From contig NZ_VNIA01000001.1 in NCBI RefSeq assembly GCF_008124875.1, positions 636,721 through 700,720 of the forward strand: a stretch of DNA of 64,000 nt, in the 5' to 3' direction. The position numbers and the translations under genes were made by a program. This DNA is from Tenacibaculum adriaticum (GTDB taxonomy: Bacteria > Bacteroidota > Bacteroidia > Flavobacteriales > Flavobacteriaceae). The notes under the pieces were generated by a model. That model made no database searches and had not been told where the DNA came from. It was given only the letters and a program-made list of their open reading frames with translations. Below are positions 25,921-35,327 of this stretch, one piece after another; position 1 is the first letter of the stretch, and each line of letters begins with the position of its first letter.

Positions 25921-26964
25921 ATGTTAGAAGATAAAAATACTGAAAAAACTTCATTAGCTGAACTAGGAGAGTTTGGTTTAATAAGCCATTTAACAAAGCA
26001 TTTTAAAATTTATAATTCAACCACTAAAAAAGGAATTGATGATGATTGTGCTGTAATTTCTGCTGGAGGAAAAGAAACGTTAGTTACAACAGATTTATTA
26101 ATAGAAGGAGTTCATTTTGATTTGAGCTACATGCCTTTGAAACATCTTGGTTATAAAGCTGTCATGGTTAATTTGTCTGATGTATATGCAATGAATGCAA
26201 AAGCAGAACAAATAACCGTTTCTTTAGCAGTTTCTAATCGTTTCCCTTTGGAAGCATTAGAAGAATTATATGCTGGAATTCAGTTGGCTTGCGATACTTA
26301 TAAAATAGATTTGATTGGTGGAGATACCACTTCATCTACAAAAGGAATGTTAATTTCTATTACAGCTATAGGAATAGCAGATAAAGAAGATATTATATAT
26401 AGGAATGGAGCAAAAGCTACTGACTTAATTGTTGTTTCTGGAGATTTGGGTGGAGCATATCTTGGTTTACAAGTGTTAGAGCGTGAAAAACAAGTGTACC
26501 AAGTGAATCCAAAAAATCAGCCAGATTTAGACGCTTACACTTACATTATTGAGAGACAATTAAAGCCTGAGGCTAGAAAAGATATTCCAGAACTATTAAA
26601 AGAATTAGGTGTAAAACCAACTTCTATGATTGATATTTCTGACGGACTCTCTTCTGAGTTGTTTCATATTTGCACACAAAGCAAAGTAGGGTGTAAAATT
26701 TATGAAGATAAATTACCATTAGATCCCCAAGTTATTTCTACCTGTGAAGAATTTAATATTGATTCTACTATGGTTGCCTTAAGTGGCGGAGAAGATTATG
26801 AATTATTATTTACGGTTCCTATTTCCGAATTTGATAAAATAAAAGGAAATCCAAATTTATCAATTATCGGCCATATGACAGAAGAGAATCAAGGAATGAA
26901 TTTGGTAACTAGGGCAAACCAAGAAATTGCATTAAAAGCACAGGGGTGGAATTCGTTTAGTTAA
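25921..26964 (+). CDS. thiL: Thiamine-monophosphate kinase
   Basis: Makes thiamine diphosphate from thiamine monophosphate and ATP. 347 residues from the ATG at 25921. An ATG at 25903 is in frame, but it lies within the promoter (-7 element 25909-25916), so it is not used. Family signs: LGEFGLISHLTKHF at the start, DDCAVI, the TTDLLIEGVHFDL segment, IGGDTTSS and SGDLGGAYLG; near the end SGGEDYELLF. Single-gene unit beside the divergent lipoprotein operon; no other thi genes are near. Confidence 0.96.
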   Translation: MLEDKNTEKTSLAELGEFGLISHLTKHFKIYNSTTKKGIDDDCAVISAGGKETLVTTDLLIEGVHFDLSYMPLKHLGYKAVMVNLSDVYAMNAKAEQITVSLAVSNRFPLEALEELYAGIQLACDTYKIDLIGGDTTSSTKGMLISITAIGIADKEDIIYRNGAKATDLIVVSGDLGGAYLGLQVLEREKQVYQVNPKNQPDLDAYTYIIERQLKPEARKDIPELLKELGVKPTSMIDISDGLSSELFHICTQSKVGCKIYEDKLPLDPQVISTCEEFNIDSTMVALSGGEDYELLFTVPISEFDKIKGNPNLSIIGHMTEENQGMNLVTRANQEIALKAQGWNSFS

Positions 26965-27078
26965 TGATTTCATTTTGAGTGAGGTAAAAATCATTTTTAG
27001 AAATATTAAAAAATGGTATAAAATTTGTATCTTGCTCTAGAGAAAAAATAATAATTAACAAAAAAAATTAAAAAAGAA

Positions 27079-27549
27079 ATGGGATTATTTTCATTCATTA
27101 AAAATGCTGGTGCTAAAGTGTTTGGTATCGGAAAAACAACTGAAGAGGAAGCAGTAGAAAAAGCTGTAAAATTAACAGACGCTGTAAAAGCATTAGAATT
27201 ATCAGTAGAAAATTTAGAAGTATCTGTTGATGACGATAAGGCGACAATTTATGGTGAAGCAGCTGATTTAGCTACCAAAGAAAAAGTTGTATTAGTAGTA
27301 GGAAATACAGATGGTATTGCTTCTGTAGAAGACAACATGACTGTTGCTGAAGTAGAAGAAATAAATGAAGCTGAAATGGCTCAGTTTCATACAGTTGAAA
27401 AAGGGGATACTTTAGGTAAAATCGCAAAAGAATTTTATGGTAATGCAATGAAATATCCTGTGATTTTTGAAGCAAATAAGCCAATGTTATCTCACCCAGA
27501 TAAAATTTATCCAGGTCAGGTATTAAGAATACCACCTTTAGTGGACTAA
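27079..27549 (+). CDS. BON and LysM domain protein (Kbp/YgaU-like)
   Basis: 156 residues. N-terminal part (about 1-35) is a short amphipathic leader without a signal peptide, then a BON domain (about 38-95, ending ASVEDNMTV) and a C-terminal LysM domain (about 103-154: HTVEKGDTLGKIAKEFYG). This is the architecture of E. coli YgaU/Kbp, a cytoplasmic potassium-binding protein. The same job here is likely but not shown. A strong terminator follows. Confidence 0.93.
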   Translation: MGLFSFIKNAGAKVFGIGKTTEEEAVEKAVKLTDAVKALELSVENLEVSVDDDKATIYGEAADLATKEKVVLVVGNTDGIASVEDNMTVAEVEEINEAEMAQFHTVEKGDTLGKIAKEFYGNAMKYPVIFEANKPMLSHPDKIYPGQVLRIPPLVD

Positions 27550-27571
27550 TCAAAAGTTAATCAACCAAAGG

Positions 27572-27602
27572 AAAAGCGTTACTTTATTGTAACGCTTTTT
27601 TT
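27572..27602 (+). terminator. Terminator after the BON-LysM gene
   Basis: Stem AAAAGCGTTAC / GTAACGCTTTT, 6-base loop, T-run. Confidence 0.85.
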
Positions 27603-27625
27603 GTTTTTAGGATGAATATAATGGT

Positions 27626-27633
27626 TAATTTTG
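27626..27633 (+). promoter_or_regulatory. -7 promoter element for the EamA transporter gene
   Basis: TAATTTTG (TAnnTTTG), 18 bp before the ATG at 27652; it overlaps the TTG that would open the longer frame, ruling that start out. Confidence 0.55.
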
Positions 27634-27651
27634 TGTCTTAACCAAACATCA

Positions 27652-28551
27652 ATGAACCAAAGAATTTTAGCATTAACAGCAACTTCAATTGCGACTATTA
27701 TTTATGGCGTAACTTTTACAATTGCTAAAGAGGTAATGCCTTTATATATAAAACCTTTTGGATTTATTTTACTTCGTGTGCTAGGAGCTACGATAATATT
27801 TTGGATAATCGGACTTTTAGTTAAATCACCTTCAGTTGAAAAAGAAGATTATAAACATATTGCGTTAGCAGCATTTTTTGGAGTAGGATTAAATATGCTT
27901 ACTTTTTTTAAAGGGTTAAGTTTTACAACTCCTATAAGTGCATCGGTAATTATGGTAACAGCACCAATATTAGTGCTTGTTTTTTCAAGTATTATTATAA
28001 GAGAAAAATTAATTCTGCGGAAAATAATAGGTATAGTTGTTGGGCTAATAGGAGCAGTTGTATTAATAACCTACGGAAGCTCACCTTCAGGAGACGCAAA
28101 AAATGTTATGTTAGGTAATTTCTTGGTTTTTGTGAATGCATCTTCGTACGCCATGTACTTGGTGCTTGTAAAAAAATTAATAACTAAATACAATCCAATT
28201 GTTTTTGTAAAGTGGTTATACTTTTTTGGGTTGCTTTATGTTTTGCCTTTCGGTTTTTCAGAATTTACAGAAGTGCAATGGCAAATCATACCAACTTCCA
28301 TTTATTTAAAAATAGGTTTTGTTGTCTTGTTTACAACATGTATAACGTATTTATTTAATTTATTCGCATTGTCAAAACTAAAACCAACCACAGTAAGTGT
28401 ATTTATTTATTTGCAACCAGTAATAGCTACTATTTATGCCTTATTCGTTGGAAGTGATCAGCTAAGTTTAATTAAAATAATAGCAACAGTGTTCATTTTT
28501 TCAGGAGTGTATTTGGTTACAAAACAAGTGAATCCGAGTACCAGCAAATAA
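27652..28551 (+). CDS. EamA/DMT family transporter
   Basis: 299-residue membrane protein with ten predicted helices in two EamA halves (each about 5 helices; first half ends near residue 140). Typical EamA features: TIIYGVTFTIAKEV at the start, GLSFTTPISASVIMVTAPILV in the first half and LKPTTVSVFIYLQPVIATI in the second. It probably exports or imports small metabolites; the substrate is not predictable. The ATG at 27652 is preferred over a TTG 21 bp upstream. Own promoter at 27626, followed by yicC with its own promoter. Confidence 0.94.
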   Translation: MNQRILALTATSIATIIYGVTFTIAKEVMPLYIKPFGFILLRVLGATIIFWIIGLLVKSPSVEKEDYKHIALAAFFGVGLNMLTFFKGLSFTTPISASVIMVTAPILVLVFSSIIIREKLILRKIIGIVVGLIGAVVLITYGSSPSGDAKNVMLGNFLVFVNASSYAMYLVLVKKLITKYNPIVFVKWLYFFGLLYVLPFGFSEFTEVQWQIIPTSIYLKIGFVVLFTTCITYLFNLFALSKLKPTTVSVFIYLQPVIATIYALFVGSDQLSLIKIIATVFIFSGVYLVTKQVNPSTSK

Positions 28552-28553
28552 TG

Positions 28554-28561
28554 TATCTTTG
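28554..28561 (+). promoter_or_regulatory. -7 promoter element for the yicC-gmk-nadD unit
   Basis: TATCTTTG (TAnnTTTG), 20 bp before the yicC ATG and directly after the stop of the EamA gene. Confidence 0.6.
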
Positions 28562-28581
28562 CCAATTAACAAACCAAAGTT

Positions 28582-29448
28582 ATGATACAGTCAATGACAG
28601 GTTACGGGAAATCCGTATTACAATTACCTACGAAAAAAGTGACAATTGAGATAAAATCGTTAAACAGTAAAAATCTCGATTTAAATGCACGTATTCCGTC
28701 GTATTATAAAGAGAAAGAATTAGATGTTCGTAAAAAATTGGCGTCTGCTTTGGTAAGAGGAAAAGTTGATTTTTCTATTTATGTAGAAATGACTGCGGAT
28801 GAAACTTCAACAGTTATTAATAAAGGAGTTGTTGCCGAATATATGCAGCAATTAAGAAATGTTGTGCAAACAGGTTCTTCGGATGATGTTGAGCTTTTAA
28901 AAATGGCAGTTCGTATGCCAGATGCATTAAAGACAGAGCGTGAAGAATTAGATGAAAATGAGTGGAAGGAGATCGATAAACATATTGATATTGCTATCAA
29001 TGAGATTATTCAATATAGAGTAGATGAAGCTGCTTCTTTAGAAGAAGATTTTAAGCAACGAATTACCAATATTAAAAGTTGTTTAGAACAAGTGAAGGAA
29101 ATGGATGGTGAACGTGTTGAAAATGTAAGAATACGTTTACGAAAAGCTATTGATGACCTAAAAGTAGAAACAGATGAAAATCGTTTTGAACAAGAATTGA
29201 TTTACTATTTAGAAAAATTAGATATTAATGAAGAAAAAGTACGTTTAGCAAATCATTTAGACTACTTTTTACAAGAATTAGACAGTACAGATTCTAACGG
29301 AAAAAAATTAGGATTCATCGTACAAGAAATTGGTAGAGAAATTAATACGACAGGTTCTAAAGCTAACTTTGCACCTATGCAAAAAGTGGTAATTCAAATG
29401 AAAGACGAGTTAGAAAAGATAAAAGAACAAATTTTAAACGTTTTATAG
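28582..29448 (+). CDS. YicC/YloC family endoribonuclease
   Basis: 288 residues. Starts with the family signature MIQSMTGYG and continues with EIKSLNSKNLDLNARIP; the C-terminus has the DUF1732 block HLDYFLQELD and GKKLGFIVQEIGREINT with the ending of YicC proteins. E. coli YicC is an RNase that takes part in sRNA turnover. It leads gmk (4 bp apart) and nadD (adjacent), the common yicC-gmk order. Confidence 0.96.
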   Translation: MIQSMTGYGKSVLQLPTKKVTIEIKSLNSKNLDLNARIPSYYKEKELDVRKKLASALVRGKVDFSIYVEMTADETSTVINKGVVAEYMQQLRNVVQTGSSDDVELLKMAVRMPDALKTEREELDENEWKEIDKHIDIAINEIIQYRVDEAASLEEDFKQRITNIKSCLEQVKEMDGERVENVRIRLRKAIDDLKVETDENRFEQELIYYLEKLDINEEKVRLANHLDYFLQELDSTDSNGKKLGFIVQEIGREINTTGSKANFAPMQKVVIQMKDELEKIKEQILNVL

Positions 29449-29452
29449 TAGT

Positions 29453-30058
29453 ATGACGAAAGATTTTAAAGGAAAGTTATTTGTATTTTCAGCACCATCT
29501 GGTTCAGGAAAAACAACGATTGTACGTCATTTGTTAAAACAAGAACGATTTAATTTAGAGTTTTCAATCTCTGCAACTTCTCGTGAAGCAAGAGGAGAAG
29601 AAAAAGATGGTATTGATTATTATTTTATTTCTGCAAAAGAATTTATTCAAAAAATAAAAAATGATGAATTTTTAGAATGGGAAGAAGTATATCGCGATAA
29701 TTTTTACGGTACATTAAAAACCGAAGTGGAACGAATTTGGGCTAAAGGGAAACATGTAATTTTTGATATTGATGTAGCTGGTGGATTGAGAATAAAAAAG
29801 AAATTCCCAAAAGAAACGTTAGCAGTTTTTGTAAAGCCACCAAGTATTGATGAATTAAAAATTAGACTTAAAAAACGCAGTACCGAAAGCGAAGACAAAA
29901 TTAATATGCGAATTGCTAAAGCATCTGTAGAGTTAGCAACGGCGCCACAGTTCGATAAAATTATAAAGAACTATGATCTAGATATCGCTTTAAAAGAAGC
30001 AGAAGAATTAGTTGGTAATTTTTTAGCATCAAGAATAACATCAAACGAAGAAGAGTAG
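29453..30058 (+). CDS. gmk: Guanylate kinase
   Basis: Phosphorylates GMP to GDP. 201 residues; P-loop SAPSGSGKTTIV near residue 13, followed by the GMP-binding segment SATSREARGEEKDGIDYYF and the lid region. Gap to yicC 4 bp. The stop is immediately followed by the ATG of nadD, so the three genes are translationally linked. Confidence 0.97.
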   Translation: MTKDFKGKLFVFSAPSGSGKTTIVRHLLKQERFNLEFSISATSREARGEEKDGIDYYFISAKEFIQKIKNDEFLEWEEVYRDNFYGTLKTEVERIWAKGKHVIFDIDVAGGLRIKKKFPKETLAVFVKPPSIDELKIRLKKRSTESEDKINMRIAKASVELATAPQFDKIIKNYDLDIALKEAEELVGNFLASRITSNEEE

Positions 30059-30643
30059 ATGAAAAACATTGGGCTGTACTTCGGAACTTTTAACCCTATT
30101 CATATTGGTCATTTAATTATTGCCAATCATATGGTAGAAAATTCTGATTTAGACGAAATTTGGATGGTCGTTACACCTCATAATCCGTTTAAGAAAAAAA
30201 GTTCGTTGTTAGATAATCATCATCGGTTAGAAATGGTATACCGAGCTACCGAAAGTTACGATAAGATTATTCCTTCAGATATTGAGTTCAAGCTACCGCA
30301 ACCTAATTACACAGTTTATACGTTAGCGTATTTATCAGAAAAATACCCAAGCTATAAGTTTAATTTAATTATGGGAGAGGATAATCTAAAAAGCTTTCAT
30401 AAATGGAAAAATTATGAAACTATTTTAGAGCTTCATGATATTTATGTGTATCCAAGAGTTTCTGATGGAAAAATAGAAACACAATTTCATAATCACCCTA
30501 AAATTCATCATGTACAAGCACCTATTGTAGAAATTTCTTCAACAATGATTCGCAAGGGAATTAAAGAGGAAAAGAACATGCGTCCACTTTTATCAAATGC
30601 TGTTTGGCAATACATAGATGAGATGAATTTTTATAAAAAATAG
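30059..30643 (+). CDS. nadD: Nicotinate-nucleotide adenylyltransferase
   Basis: NaMN adenylyltransferase of NAD synthesis. 194 residues with the nucleotidyltransferase motif GTFNPIHIGHLIIA and the late SSTMIRKGI motif; the middle has TPHNPFKKK typical of NadD. Starts directly at the stop of gmk. Confidence 0.96.
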   Translation: MKNIGLYFGTFNPIHIGHLIIANHMVENSDLDEIWMVVTPHNPFKKKSSLLDNHHRLEMVYRATESYDKIIPSDIEFKLPQPNYTVYTLAYLSEKYPSYKFNLIMGEDNLKSFHKWKNYETILELHDIYVYPRVSDGKIETQFHNHPKIHHVQAPIVEISSTMIRKGIKEEKNMRPLLSNAVWQYIDEMNFYKK

Positions 30644-30662
30644 TTTCCCTATTTTTTCGTTG

Positions 30663-30670
30663 TATATTTG
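30663..30670 (+). promoter_or_regulatory. -7 promoter element for the M23 peptidase gene
   Basis: TATATTTG (TAnnTTTG), 19 bp before the GTG start. Confidence 0.55.
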
Positions 30671-30689
30671 AATTATAAAGGCAATTTTT

Positions 30690-31553
30690 GTGGCAAAAGA
30701 CAAGAAAAAAAGTAAGTTAAAACAAAAACTAACCGATAAGTATCGCTTGGTTATTTTAAATGAAGACACTTTTCAAGAACGGTTTTCTTTTAAACTTTCT
30801 CGGTTAAATGTATTTGTATTTGGTGGAGTATTTTCGGTTTTACTGATTACTCTAACTACATTTTTAATAGCATTTACAGGGTTACGAGAATACATACCAG
30901 GTTACTCGTCAACTGAGTTAAAAATAAAAGCTACAAGGTTAACTTACGAAACAGATTCGTTAAAAAATCAATTAGCAGTTTTACAAAATTTTACAGAAGC
31001 AATCAGACCTGTTTTAACAGGAGAAATTGAACCCGAAGTTATAGACTCTTTAAAAAGTGAAGCTGAACAAATAGTTGTAGATGAAATCAAGTTAAGTGCC
31101 TCTAAGCAGGATTCTTTATTTAGAGAGGCAATGGAAAGTGAAGATCGTTTTCCTTTATCTGAAAACTTACAAAATAGAGCAAAAATTGTATTTTTTGCAC
31201 CTTTAACGGGAAGTCTTACTCAAAAGTTTAATGCTATAGATAAGCATTATGCTATAGATATTGTAGCTAAAACAGATACTCCAGTTAAAGCTATTGCAGA
31301 TGGAACCGTGGTTTTTTCTGAATGGACGGCCGAAACAGGATATGTGTTGATGATTCAACATGCAAATGAGTTTATTTCAGTATATAAACACAATGGAAAC
31401 TTGTTAAAACAACAAGGAGATTTTGTAAAATCGGGTGAGGTAATAGCCAGTGTGGGTTCTACTGGAGAGCTTAGTACAGGACCTCATTTACATTTTGAAT
31501 TATGGAATAATGGATATCCTGTAAATCCAATAAATTATATTGATTTTCAATAA
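30690..31553 (+). CDS. M23 family metallopeptidase (peptidoglycan DD-endopeptidase type)
   Basis: 287 residues, GTG start (MAKDKKKSK). Cytoplasmic Lys-rich N-terminus, one membrane helix (about 40-65), a coiled-coil stretch (about 80-160), then the M23/LytM domain (about 180-287). Zinc ligands: His and Asp of HYAIDIV and the HLHFEL motif near the end. It should cut peptide crosslinks of peptidoglycan from the periplasmic side. The stop touches the ATG of the downstream GH3 gene (zero gap). Confidence 0.94.
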   Translation: MAKDKKKSKLKQKLTDKYRLVILNEDTFQERFSFKLSRLNVFVFGGVFSVLLITLTTFLIAFTGLREYIPGYSSTELKIKATRLTYETDSLKNQLAVLQNFTEAIRPVLTGEIEPEVIDSLKSEAEQIVVDEIKLSASKQDSLFREAMESEDRFPLSENLQNRAKIVFFAPLTGSLTQKFNAIDKHYAIDIVAKTDTPVKAIADGTVVFSEWTAETGYVLMIQHANEFISVYKHNGNLLKQQGDFVKSGEVIASVGSTGELSTGPHLHFELWNNGYPVNPINYIDFQ

Positions 31554-33050
31554 ATGAGCATTAAATCTTTTTTAGCGATTCCATTTGCCAAACTTGCTAG
31601 AAAGCAAGTATATAAGTGGGCAAATAATCCACACGAAACACAAGAGAAAGTTTTTCAATATTTAGTTTCAGAAGGAACTGCAACAGTTTTTGGTAAGGAT
31701 CATGATTTTGTCTCTATCAATAATTATGAAGATTTTAAGAAGCGTGTTAAAGTAAATGATTACGAAGGTTTACGTCCATACATAGATAGAGTTGTTACAG
31801 GTGAAGAAAATGTTTTGTGGAAAGGAAAACCAATCTATTTTGCTAAAACTTCAGGAACAACTTCTGGAGCTAAATACATCCCTATTACAAAAGAATCGAT
31901 GCCAACGCATATAAAATCGGCAAGAAATGCTTTGTTGTTTTATATTGCCGAAAAAAAGGATGCTAGTTTTGTAAATGGAAAGATGATTTTTTTACAAGGA
32001 AGTCCAATTTTAGAAACTAAAAACGGAATCAAATTAGGACGATTAAGTGGTATTGTTGCGCATTATGTTCCATCATATTTATTAAAAAATCGTTTACCAA
32101 GTTGGGAGACCAATTGTATTGAAGATTGGGATGTTAAAGTAGGTAAGATTGTAGATGAAACATTGCCAGAAGATATGACGGTAATTAGTGGAATTCCGTC
32201 TTGGGTACAAATGTATTTTGAAAAGTTGATTGAAAAAACGGGAAAAAAAGTTTCAGAAATTTTCCCAAACTTCAACTTCTTTATTTACGGAGGTGTAAAC
32301 TTTGAGCCATATAAAAATAAATTCGAAGCTCTTATAGGGAAAAAGATCGATTATATTGAGCTATATCCAGCATCCGAAGGGTTTATCGCTTATCAAGATA
32401 GTCAAACTGAAAAAGGAATGTTATTACAACTCGATAACGGAATTTTTTATGAGTTTATTCCTGCAACTGAGTTTTTTGATGAAAATCCAACACGTATTTC
32501 TTTAAAAGATATTCAACTAGGAGTTAATTATGTAATTATTTTAAATACTACAGCAGGACTTTGGGGGTACAATATTGGTGATACAGTTGAGTTTACTTCG
32601 TTGAGTCCATATAGAATTAAAGTTACAGGTCGTATTAAACATTTCATTTCTGCCTTTGGGGAACACGTAATAGGTAAAGAAGTAGAGAAAGCGTTAAACG
32701 AAGCTATTGTGGGAACAAATATTACTGTTAGTGAATTTACGGTTGCTCCACAAGTAAGTCCATCTGAAGGGTTACCATATCATGAATGGTTTATTGAGTT
32801 TGAAAATGAACCTAATAATCTTGACGATTTAGTTGTTAAAATTGATGCTTCAATGCAACAACAAAATATTTATTACCAAGATTTAATAAAAGGAAAAGTA
32901 TTACGCCCGCTTATTATTAGAAAAGTAAAAAAAGGAGGGTTTCATGAGTACATGAAATCAATTGGTAAGTTTGGCGGTCAGAATAAAATTCCGCAGTTAT
33001 CCGATAACCGTAAAATCGCTGATGTATTGCAAAATTTTTTAGTTGAATAA
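31554..33050 (+). CDS. GH3 auxin-responsive promoter family protein (acyl-adenylating enzyme)
   Basis: 498-residue member of the bacterial GH3 family, relatives of plant acyl-acid amido synthetases in the ANL superfamily. Adenylation motif KTSGTTSGAKYIP at about 101-113, YPASEGF in the middle and the TGRIKHFISAFGEH segment near residue 360. It probably adenylates a carboxylic acid and joins it to an amine; the substrates in flavobacteria are unknown. Directly downstream of an M23 peptidase with no gap, a pair seen widely in Flavobacteriaceae (general knowledge). Confidence 0.92.
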   Translation: MSIKSFLAIPFAKLARKQVYKWANNPHETQEKVFQYLVSEGTATVFGKDHDFVSINNYEDFKKRVKVNDYEGLRPYIDRVVTGEENVLWKGKPIYFAKTSGTTSGAKYIPITKESMPTHIKSARNALLFYIAEKKDASFVNGKMIFLQGSPILETKNGIKLGRLSGIVAHYVPSYLLKNRLPSWETNCIEDWDVKVGKIVDETLPEDMTVISGIPSWVQMYFEKLIEKTGKKVSEIFPNFNFFIYGGVNFEPYKNKFEALIGKKIDYIELYPASEGFIAYQDSQTEKGMLLQLDNGIFYEFIPATEFFDENPTRISLKDIQLGVNYVIILNTTAGLWGYNIGDTVEFTSLSPYRIKVTGRIKHFISAFGEHVIGKEVEKALNEAIVGTNITVSEFTVAPQVSPSEGLPYHEWFIEFENEPNNLDDLVVKIDASMQQQNIYYQDLIKGKVLRPLIIRKVKKGGFHEYMKSIGKFGGQNKIPQLSDNRKIADVLQNFLVE

Positions 33051-33141
33051 TATTGTTATTGCGACAAAGTATAAAGCGCTAACCTCTTCTATTTAATTGA
33101 TTGCTTTATTTTGTTTGCAATGGTGTTAATCCTGTAATTAC

Positions 33142-33699
33142 ATGAAAATCATATCAACAAATATTGGTAAACGAATAGAAATTGATTGGAAAGGTGTAAT
33201 GATAACTACAGGAATTTTTAAATTCCCTGTAGACAAGCCTGTTTTTTTAGATGTTGAGGATGTAAAAGGGGATGCTATTTGTGATCGTGAAGAGCATGGA
33301 GGAATAGATCAAGCGGTATATGGATATTCGTTAAAACACTATGATTACTGGAGAAAGTTATATCCAGATTTAGATTGGCAATTAGGCATGTTTGGTGAAA
33401 ACTTAACAATAGATGATTTAGAGGAAACAAAAATCTATATAGGAGATACTTTTAAGGTTGGTGAAACGATTTTAGAGGTAACGAAACCACGACAACCTTG
33501 TATTAAGTTAGGTGTTCGGTTTAATAATATGAAGATTGTAAAGCAATTTTGGAACTCAACGAAAAGTGGAGTGTATTTTAAAGTTTTACAAACTGGTTTT
33601 GTTAGTGCAAATGATGAATTTAAACAAATTAAAAAGTGTGTTGAAAACCCAACCATAGCTGAGGTTTACGAAGCAAAAAAAATAAAAAACGGAATATAA
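33142..33699 (+). CDS. MOSC domain protein (YiiM-like)
   Basis: 185 residues. MOSC core with DREEHGGIDQAVYGYS, then MFGENLTIDDL and VTKPRQPCIKLG, where Cys is the conserved MOSC cysteine. YiiM in E. coli takes part in the reduction of N-hydroxylated compounds with a molybdenum cofactor; the same reaction here is inference. The TAA at the end is part of the following terminator. Confidence 0.94.
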   Translation: MKIISTNIGKRIEIDWKGVMITTGIFKFPVDKPVFLDVEDVKGDAICDREEHGGIDQAVYGYSLKHYDYWRKLYPDLDWQLGMFGENLTIDDLEETKIYIGDTFKVGETILEVTKPRQPCIKLGVRFNNMKIVKQFWNSTKSGVYFKVLQTGFVSANDEFKQIKKCVENPTIAEVYEAKKIKNGI

Positions 33700-33727
33700 A
33701 AAACCTCGCTATTAGCGAGGTTTTTTA
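33698..33727. terminator. Bidirectional terminator between MOSC and S41 genes
   Basis: Stem AAAACCTCGCT / AGCGAGGTTTT with a 4-base loop between convergent genes, A-run and T-run on both sides. Confidence 0.9.
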
Positions 33728-33728
33728 T

Positions 33729-35327
33729 TTATTGTTTTTCTAGCTCAAAAACTTTCTCGAGCATTTTATCATCGGGTTGATTAACACGATACAAACCTTC
33801 ATCGTTAAACAATTCACGTGCAATAGACGTTTTTAAATACTTTCTAAGTTGTTCTTTTGTTCGTTGAGAAGGATTATAATCTTTTAATTTACTTAAGAAT
33901 TTGTCTGAAATAGTATGATCTTCGTCGAAGTTTTTAATATAATCTTCTACAGATAATTTTGATAGTGTTTTACGGTTTTCATCCACATGGGTAAAAGCAA
34001 AATCATTAAGCTGTCTAAAATAAAATGCAGGTATATACGAAGTTGTGTCAATGGGAACAAAAACATCAGGTACAATACCTCCACCACCATACACAATTTT
34101 CCCTTTAGGAGTTGTATACCGTAAGCTATCGATAGTTTTTATACTGTCTTTGTTGAATAATTCTCCGCTACGATAACGATCTTCAATGTCATGATCATAA
34201 TCAATTATGTCATTGGTGTCAAAAGGATCAATTGTTTCATCTTCTTCTTTTTGACCGCTATATGGTTTTTGAATGGAACGTCCTGTAGGAGTGTAATAAC
34301 GAGCGGTGGTTAATCTAACTGCAGAACCATCCCCTAAATCCATTTCTTCCTGTACTAATCCTTTTCCGAAAGAACGACGGCCAATAATAATTCCTTTATC
34401 ATTGTCTTGTAGGGCACCAGCTACAATTTCTGAAGCAGAAGCCGAGTTTTCATCTATTAATACATATAATCCTCCTTTTTCGAAAGCACCTTTCTCTGTT
34501 GCATAAGATTCAATAATATTACCTTTATTGTTTTTGGTAAATACCATGAGTTTATTATCTTCTAAGAATTCATCAATAATACTGTTTGCGATATGAATAA
34601 AACCACCTCCATTGCCTCGTAAATCTAATACCAAATCGGTCATTCCTTTAGACAATAATTTATCTAATGAAGTTTTAAATTCTTGATAAGTATTTTGAGC
34701 AAAACGATCTAGTTTTATATAGCCGATGCTGTCATTTAGCATATAAGCTACATCCACACTTTTAATATTTACCTTTCCTCGGTTAATGACTACGTTAAAT
34801 AAACTATCGTTGGTTTTTCGGTAAATCTGTACTTCTACTTTTGTGTTAGGTTTCCCTTTTAAGATTTTTAAAATTTGAGAGTTCTGGAGGTTTTTACCAT
34901 ATAAAGTATCTTTATTAGCTATTAAAATTCGATCTCCTGCTTTAATACCCACTTTAATACTCGGTCCGCCTTTTATTGGTTGAATAACCGTAATGGAATC
35001 ATTAATCATTCTAAATTGAACACCAATACCTACAAAATTTCCTTGCATGTTTTCGGTAACAGCTTGTAAGTTTTCTTTCGGAATGTATACCGAATGAGGG
35101 TCTAATTTACCTAACATTTCAGCAATAGCCCCATCTAATAACTCGTCTGTATCCACACTGTCAACATAATCATGTTGAATAAAGTTAATCAAACGTTTTA
35201 TTTTTTGCTCTTTTGCAGAGCCTCCAGTTATGGTTAATCCTGAATTACCACCATTTAAAAAAGTTCCTATAAGAACTCCGAAAACAACGGCGATTGCTAA
35301 ATAAATGGGTAAATTATTCTTGTTCAT
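33729..35327 (-). CDS. S41 family C-terminal processing protease (CtpA-like)
   Basis: 532 residues. N-terminal membrane anchor (about 8-25), PDZ domain (about 90-185), S41 catalytic domain with the NSASASEIVAGALQD block (295-309) and the base Lys-322 in FGKGLVQ, then a long C-terminal extension (about 360-532) found in the Bacteroidota form. It cleaves envelope proteins at their C-termini. Overlaps the upstream deaminase gene by 14 bp, so the two are coupled. Confidence 0.95.
   Translation of the reverse strand: MNKNNLPIYLAIAVVFGVLIGTFLNGGNSGLTITGGSAKEQKIKRLINFIQHDYVDSVDTDELLDGAIAEMLGKLDPHSVYIPKENLQAVTENMQGNFVGIGVQFRMINDSITVIQPIKGGPSIKVGIKAGDRILIANKDTLYGKNLQNSQILKILKGKPNTKVEVQIYRKTNDSLFNVVINRGKVNIKSVDVAYMLNDSIGYIKLDRFAQNTYQEFKTSLDKLLSKGMTDLVLDLRGNGGGFIHIANSIIDEFLEDNKLMVFTKNNKGNIIESYATEKGAFEKGGLYVLIDENSASASEIVAGALQDNDKGIIIGRRSFGKGLVQEEMDLGDGSAVRLTTARYYTPTGRSIQKPYSGQKEEDETIDPFDTNDIIDYDHDIEDRYRSGELFNKDSIKTIDSLRYTTPKGKIVYGGGGIVPDVFVPIDTTSYIPAFYFRQLNDFAFTHVDENRKTLSKLSVEDYIKNFDEDHTISDKFLSKLKDYNPSQRTKEQLRKYLKTSIARELFNDEGLYRVNQPDDKMLEKVFELEKQ

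Noticed and set aside
27572..27602. GTTAC...GTAAC pair as a regulator site
   Set aside because: It is the stem of the terminator after the BON-LysM gene and has the opposite arm order.
27631..27651. TTG start for the EamA transporter
   Set aside because: It overlaps the -7 element at 27626-27633; the ATG at 27652 gives the normal N-terminus.
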